DNA of 17,241 bases, from contig CBDTVL010000057.1 in the NCBI GenBank assembly GCA_965363755.1, positions 1 through 17,241 on the forward strand, read 5' to 3'. Numbering within the stretch: position 1 is the first letter of the stretch; every line of letters starts with the position of its first letter. Positions 14,406 to 17,241 of the stretch are shown here, piece after piece. The notes below the pieces were generated by a model, which had not been told where the DNA came from, made no database searches, and worked only from the letters and a program-made list of their open reading frames with translations. This DNA comes from JL08 sp965363755 (GTDB lineage Bacteria; Pseudomonadota; Alphaproteobacteria; Rhodobacterales; Rhodobacteraceae). Made by a program: the position numbers and the translations under genes.

Positions 14406-16163
14406 ATGTCCGATCCAGAGCCAGATTTCGATGCATGGAACCCCGGGCTTAACTCTGAAATCCCGGTTGACCTCTTGCACCGCGTCACGCTCTACGACCC
14501 GGAAAATTCGGACACCGATTATCCGACGGCACAAGAGGCGGCCCATTTTTGCGGGCTAAAGACTCAGGACATGACAGCCTTCAGGGTCAGTCGGTTGGCA
14601 CTGCACGAAGTTCTGATCCGCGTCACTGCAGATTTGTACGTGCCTGATGGCCCGAATTATGAGGAACTGGGCCTGAACCTGCGCAGCATGGCAGACAGGA
14701 TACTGACCAATCATGTTCAGCCAAAAATGCAAGAGCTGGAAACGGAGTTCTCGGCGCTCCAAACAGAAGTTACCAAAATACTTCGCGCGCGCCTCGAGAG
14801 CGATATTTATGGTAGGAAACCTACATTCGCCGCAGACACAAAGCCATCTTTCATTGGCAGGCTAATGGGGCGAAAGCCCGCCGTTCACGTAGAAGAGAAA
14901 CCATCTGAACTGCTCGCGCTTGCGCAGTGGCAGGATGAAATGAGTGAGGTCGATGGCCCGGTTGATCTCGCCTGCCTGAAGGGTCTGCGTGCCATCGTCG
15001 GTGGGATCGTTGGGCAGCGAGGCCGTTTGCTGGCGGATAAAGACGTCGTCGTCCGGTTGGCCTCAATTTTGGTTTGTAATTCCTATGGAAGTCGCTGCAT
15101 CGGCGACATGATAGATCCTATCATCCGCGAAGCTGCTAAGTCGGAGGGATACAGGTTGCTACCCTATCAGACGGAACCCTTTGTGATGAACGTCAAAGGT
15201 GCATCCGCCGCCGGGAAAAGTACAATCCGACCGCTGCAGCGCGAACTTGCATCTAGTTTGGGCGTCCAATGGGAGGATTTTGCGCTGGTTAGCCCCGACT
15301 ATTGGCGCAAGTACATGCTCGACTACGACAGTCTTGGGGAACAATTCAAATACGCGGCTATGCTGACGGGTCAAGAATTGGAGATCATCGACAAAAAACT
15401 CGACGGCTACATGGCGGAAAAGGCCGCGCGTGGGGAAATGCCACATCTGCTGATCGACAGGTTTCGGTTTGATAGTTTTGAGTCATCGAGCCCTGAAAAG
15501 ATCGGGAGTCGATTGCTCAGTCGGTTTGGCCACACTGTTTTTATGTTTTTTATCATCACGCCACCGACCGAGACAGTAGAGAGGGCCTGGAAACGGGGAC
15601 AAACGACAGGTCGTTTCAAAGCGGTTGACGATCTTTTGTACCATAATATCGAAGCGTATACCGGGATGCCGCAGTTGTTCCTGAGATGGGTGAACAAGAA
15701 GAAACAGAAGGTCCATTTCGAGTTTCTGGATAACGACGTTCCCCACGGTGACCGCCCTAATACGGTTGCATTCGGCTGGAACGGCGAAATCACCATATTG
15801 GATCCCGATTGTATGCGCCGATTGAACAGCTACAAAAGAGTTAATGTAGAGGCGACGCGGCCCGAGGACGTCTACCTTGAGGCGCCCGAAAAAGAAGACG
15901 ACTTACTTAAGACCTTTGTAGAAAAAAATTTGAGCATTAAATTTGTCGACCCGGTGTCTCTGAAATTGCAGGCACAGTTTCGTGACGGAGAGTGTATTTT
16001 CGAAACCGAAGGGTTCCTCAGAAACAACAACCTTGAAGCCGTAAATCGCGCAGCAGTTGTCGGTAGTTCAGAACCCACCAAGGAAAAAGGCGAGCAGGGG
16101 ATGACGAAATTGAACAATGAATATGAGAAGAAATTCACGATCGGTGTGTGGGGCACCGTATGA
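14406..16163 (+). CDS. Large P-loop NTPase with kinase/zeta-toxin-like domain, function unknown
   Basis: The protein has 585 residues from the ATG at 14406 (MSDPEPDFDAWNP). A GTG at 14355 would add 17 residues but falls inside the inverted repeat and lacks a good ribosome site. Residues 1-250 are largely helical, with a possible coiled coil near 95-135, and match no family I recognise. From about 255 there is a P-loop kinase-like domain: Walker A GASAAGKST (265-273), VSPDYWRKYM (295-304, Asp298 in a zeta-like substrate position), LLIDRFRFDSF (348-358, Walker B-like Asp351) and an Arg/Lys-rich lid RAWKRGQTTGRF (393-404). The C-terminal ~100 residues are unassigned. The substrate is unknown. 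No antitoxin-sized partner is adjacent, so a free toxin is unlikely. Its link to the oxalate operon is not established. Confidence 0.75.
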   Translation: MSDPEPDFDAWNPGLNSEIPVDLLHRVTLYDPENSDTDYPTAQEAAHFCGLKTQDMTAFRVSRLALHEVLIRVTADLYVPDGPNYEELGLNLRSMADRILTNHVQPKMQELETEFSALQTEVTKILRARLESDIYGRKPTFAADTKPSFIGRLMGRKPAVHVEEKPSELLALAQWQDEMSEVDGPVDLACLKGLRAIVGGIVGQRGRLLADKDVVVRLASILVCNSYGSRCIGDMIDPIIREAAKSEGYRLLPYQTEPFVMNVKGASAAGKSTIRPLQRELASSLGVQWEDFALVSPDYWRKYMLDYDSLGEQFKYAAMLTGQELEIIDKKLDGYMAEKAARGEMPHLLIDRFRFDSFESSSPEKIGSRLLSRFGHTVFMFFIITPPTETVERAWKRGQTTGRFKAVDDLLYHNIEAYTGMPQLFLRWVNKKKQKVHFEFLDNDVPHGDRPNTVAFGWNGEITILDPDCMRRLNSYKRVNVEATRPEDVYLEAPEKEDDLLKTFVEKNLSIKFVDPVSLKLQAQFRDGECIFETEGFLRNNNLEAVNRAAVVGSSEPTKEKGEQGMTKLNNEYEKKFTIGVWGTV

Positions 16164-16214
16164 TTTTCCACATACACGCCAATATGCAAAACGGGTCTTC
16201 GCTATGTCCGCCAA

Positions 16215-16231
16215 CCGGCGCATTGCGTCGG
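16215..16231 (+). terminator. Short hairpin after the P-loop NTPase gene
   Basis: CCGGCGC and GCGTCGG form a 7-bp stem with one G-U pair and an ATT loop, about 50 bp after the NTPase stop. There is no T tract, so it is only a weak terminator candidate. Otherwise the 150 bp before pckA show nothing clear except the pckA ribosome site AAGGA at 16300. Confidence 0.25.
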
Positions 16232-16313
16232 CTCATAGTGGCGATGAAATAGTTCGCTGATCAGCAGATTCCGACATCTCACTTAAGAGCAGAAGCGTCA
16301 AGGACAAGACACT

Positions 16314-17241
16314 ATGGACATCGGCCGCTTCAATCCTCAGAAATCGATCGAAAGCCAAGGTATTACTGGCGTTCGGAACATACACTACAACCTTCTTGAA
16401 CCAGCCCTTATTCAAGCGGCGCTTGTGCGCGGGGAAGGCGAGTTAGGCCAAGGTGGGACATTGCTTTGAAGTGGTCCGGGAAAATTGGACATCGTGTTAA
16501 GATGTGTCTTCAACTTCGAAGGTGGATGTCATGCTAAGACAATCCATCTGAGCAAAGAGGCCGAGCCAGAGATCTATGCAACAACGTCGAAATTTGGCAC
16601 TGCAATCGAAAATATGGTCCACGATCCTTATACAATGGAGCTTGATTTTGAAGATGATAGCGTCTCTTCAAATATGCGTTGCGCTTATCCGCTTGGTGTC
16701 ATTTCCAATGCTTCAAAAAGCGGGATCGGAGGCTTTCCGAAAAACATCATTATGCTAACATGTGATGCCTACGGAGTGTTGCCGCCAATCGCCAGGCTCA
16801 CGCCGGCGCAAGCTATGTACCACTTCCTATCTGACTTTACCTCAAAAGGCGCTGGGACCGAGTCGGGTGTCACAAAGCCCCAACCAACCTTTTCCACCTG
16901 TTTTGGTGCCCCCTTTATGCCGCGCCGCCCAGAGGTATATGGCAATCTATTACGTAAGAAGATCTCCGAAAGTAATGCTCGATGCTGGCTCGTCAATTCT
17001 GGTTGGACAGGCGGCGCATTTGGCAACGGTGAACGCATGCCGATCCAAGAAACGCGAGCACTCCTGACTGCGGCGCTTGATGGGTCGCTCAACAGTGGTA
17101 CCTTTCGCAAGGACGAGAACTTAGGCTTTGAAGTGCCAGTATCAGTTTCAGGTGTCACTGATCGCTTGCTGGATCCGCGTAGTACATGGGTTGACGAAAA
17201 TGCATATGATATTGCTGCCGCAAAGTTGCGGGACATGTTTG
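16314..17241 (+). pseudogene. pckA: Disrupted pckA (ATP-dependent PEP carboxykinase) with internal deletion; continues past window
   Basis: PckA makes PEP from oxaloacetate and ATP. Here codons from the ATG at 16314 (AAGGA 9 bp upstream) read as a normal N-terminus: MDIGRFNPQ, GITGVRNIHYNLLEPALIQ, VRGEGELGQGGT. They end at an in-frame TGA (16467-16469). After about 12 foreign codons the same frame resumes at 16506 with VFNFEGGCHAKTIHL and stays open to the window edge, through EIYATTSKFGT, LTCDAYGVLPPIARLTPAQA, STCFGAPFMPRRPEVYGNLL and LVNSGWTGGAFGNGERMPI. Roughly 200 residues of the usual ~530 are missing between these parts, including the kinase P-loop (GLSGTGKTT) and the oxaloacetate and metal site. 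The product cannot be active. The parts are otherwise well conserved, so the loss may be recent. The last ~30 codons lie outside. Confidence 0.93.
16467..16504. mobile_element. Probable IS3-family terminus left inside pckA
   Basis: The stretch between the two pckA parts does not belong to PckA. It begins TGAAGTGGTCC and continues with AAAATTGGACA and GTTAAG, the order of elements seen at IS3-family ends (5'-TG, CC pair, TGGAC block, then TTAAG-like bases). No transposase gene or second end is present. It supplies the stop codon of the N-terminal fragment. The best reading is an insertion followed by a deletion that removed the rest of the element and the middle of pckA. Family assignment is from memory of IS ends. 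Confidence 0.5.

Noticed and set aside
14406..16163. Zeta-type toxin-antitoxin system
   Set aside because: The protein is far larger than zeta toxins, and no epsilon-like antitoxin gene flanks it; only the kinase core is similar.
16576..17067. Small plus-strand frames of 60 and 101 residues
   Set aside because: They are out-of-frame readings of pckA; the correct frame gives continuous PckA sequence.
16769..17236. 155-residue minus-strand frame near the right edge
   Set aside because: Antisense to the conserved C-terminal half of pckA.

Overview
The window looks like chromosomal DNA of a marine-type alphaproteobacterium of the Rhodobacterales/Roseobacter group. This is inferred from the character of SucC/SucD and PckA, the moderate GC content, and the gene mix of a FCD-type GntR regulator and a tripartite tricarboxylate transporter (TTT). 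No RNA genes, CRISPR arrays or intact mobile elements were seen. Every family assignment comes from reading translated motifs; no database search was run.

Most of the window (about 1-14300) is an oxalate-utilisation locus built around a divergent regulatory region at 3601-3793. Leftward on the minus strand are an isochorismatase-family hydrolase, sucC and sucD (one tight operon), then a hairpin, then a partial gene running off the left edge that resembles PanE2, the oxalyl-CoA reductase known from Methylobacterium. Rightward on the plus strand are a GntR/FCD regulator, oxalyl-CoA decarboxylase (oxc), formyl-CoA:oxalate CoA-transferase (frc), a stand-alone formyltransferase of the 10-formyl-THF dehydrogenase N-terminal type, formate-THF ligase (fhs), a tandem-domain universal stress protein, and tctC-tctB-tctA. 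Spacings are mostly 4-50 bp, so this is probably one transcription unit with an extra hairpin element before tctC.

Proposed logic: a carboxylate, probably oxalate, enters through the TctCBA system. Frc moves CoA from formyl-CoA to oxalate, and SucCD may supply succinyl-CoA for priming. Oxalyl-CoA then has two fates. Oxc decarboxylates it to formyl-CoA, whose formyl group enters the folate pool through formate and Fhs, with the extra formyltransferase acting on the same pool. Alternatively PanE2 reduces it to glyoxylate for carbon assimilation. A palindrome and a second copy of its core, centred 83 bp apart between the divergent genes, are good candidates for GntR operators.

To the right (14406-16163) lies a large P-loop NTPase/kinase-like protein of unknown role. 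The window ends in a disrupted pckA (PEP carboxykinase). Its first ~51 codons run into a short IS3-family-like terminus that supplies a stop codon. The middle of the gene, including the nucleotide-binding P-loop, is missing, while the C-terminal half continues in the same frame to the window edge.
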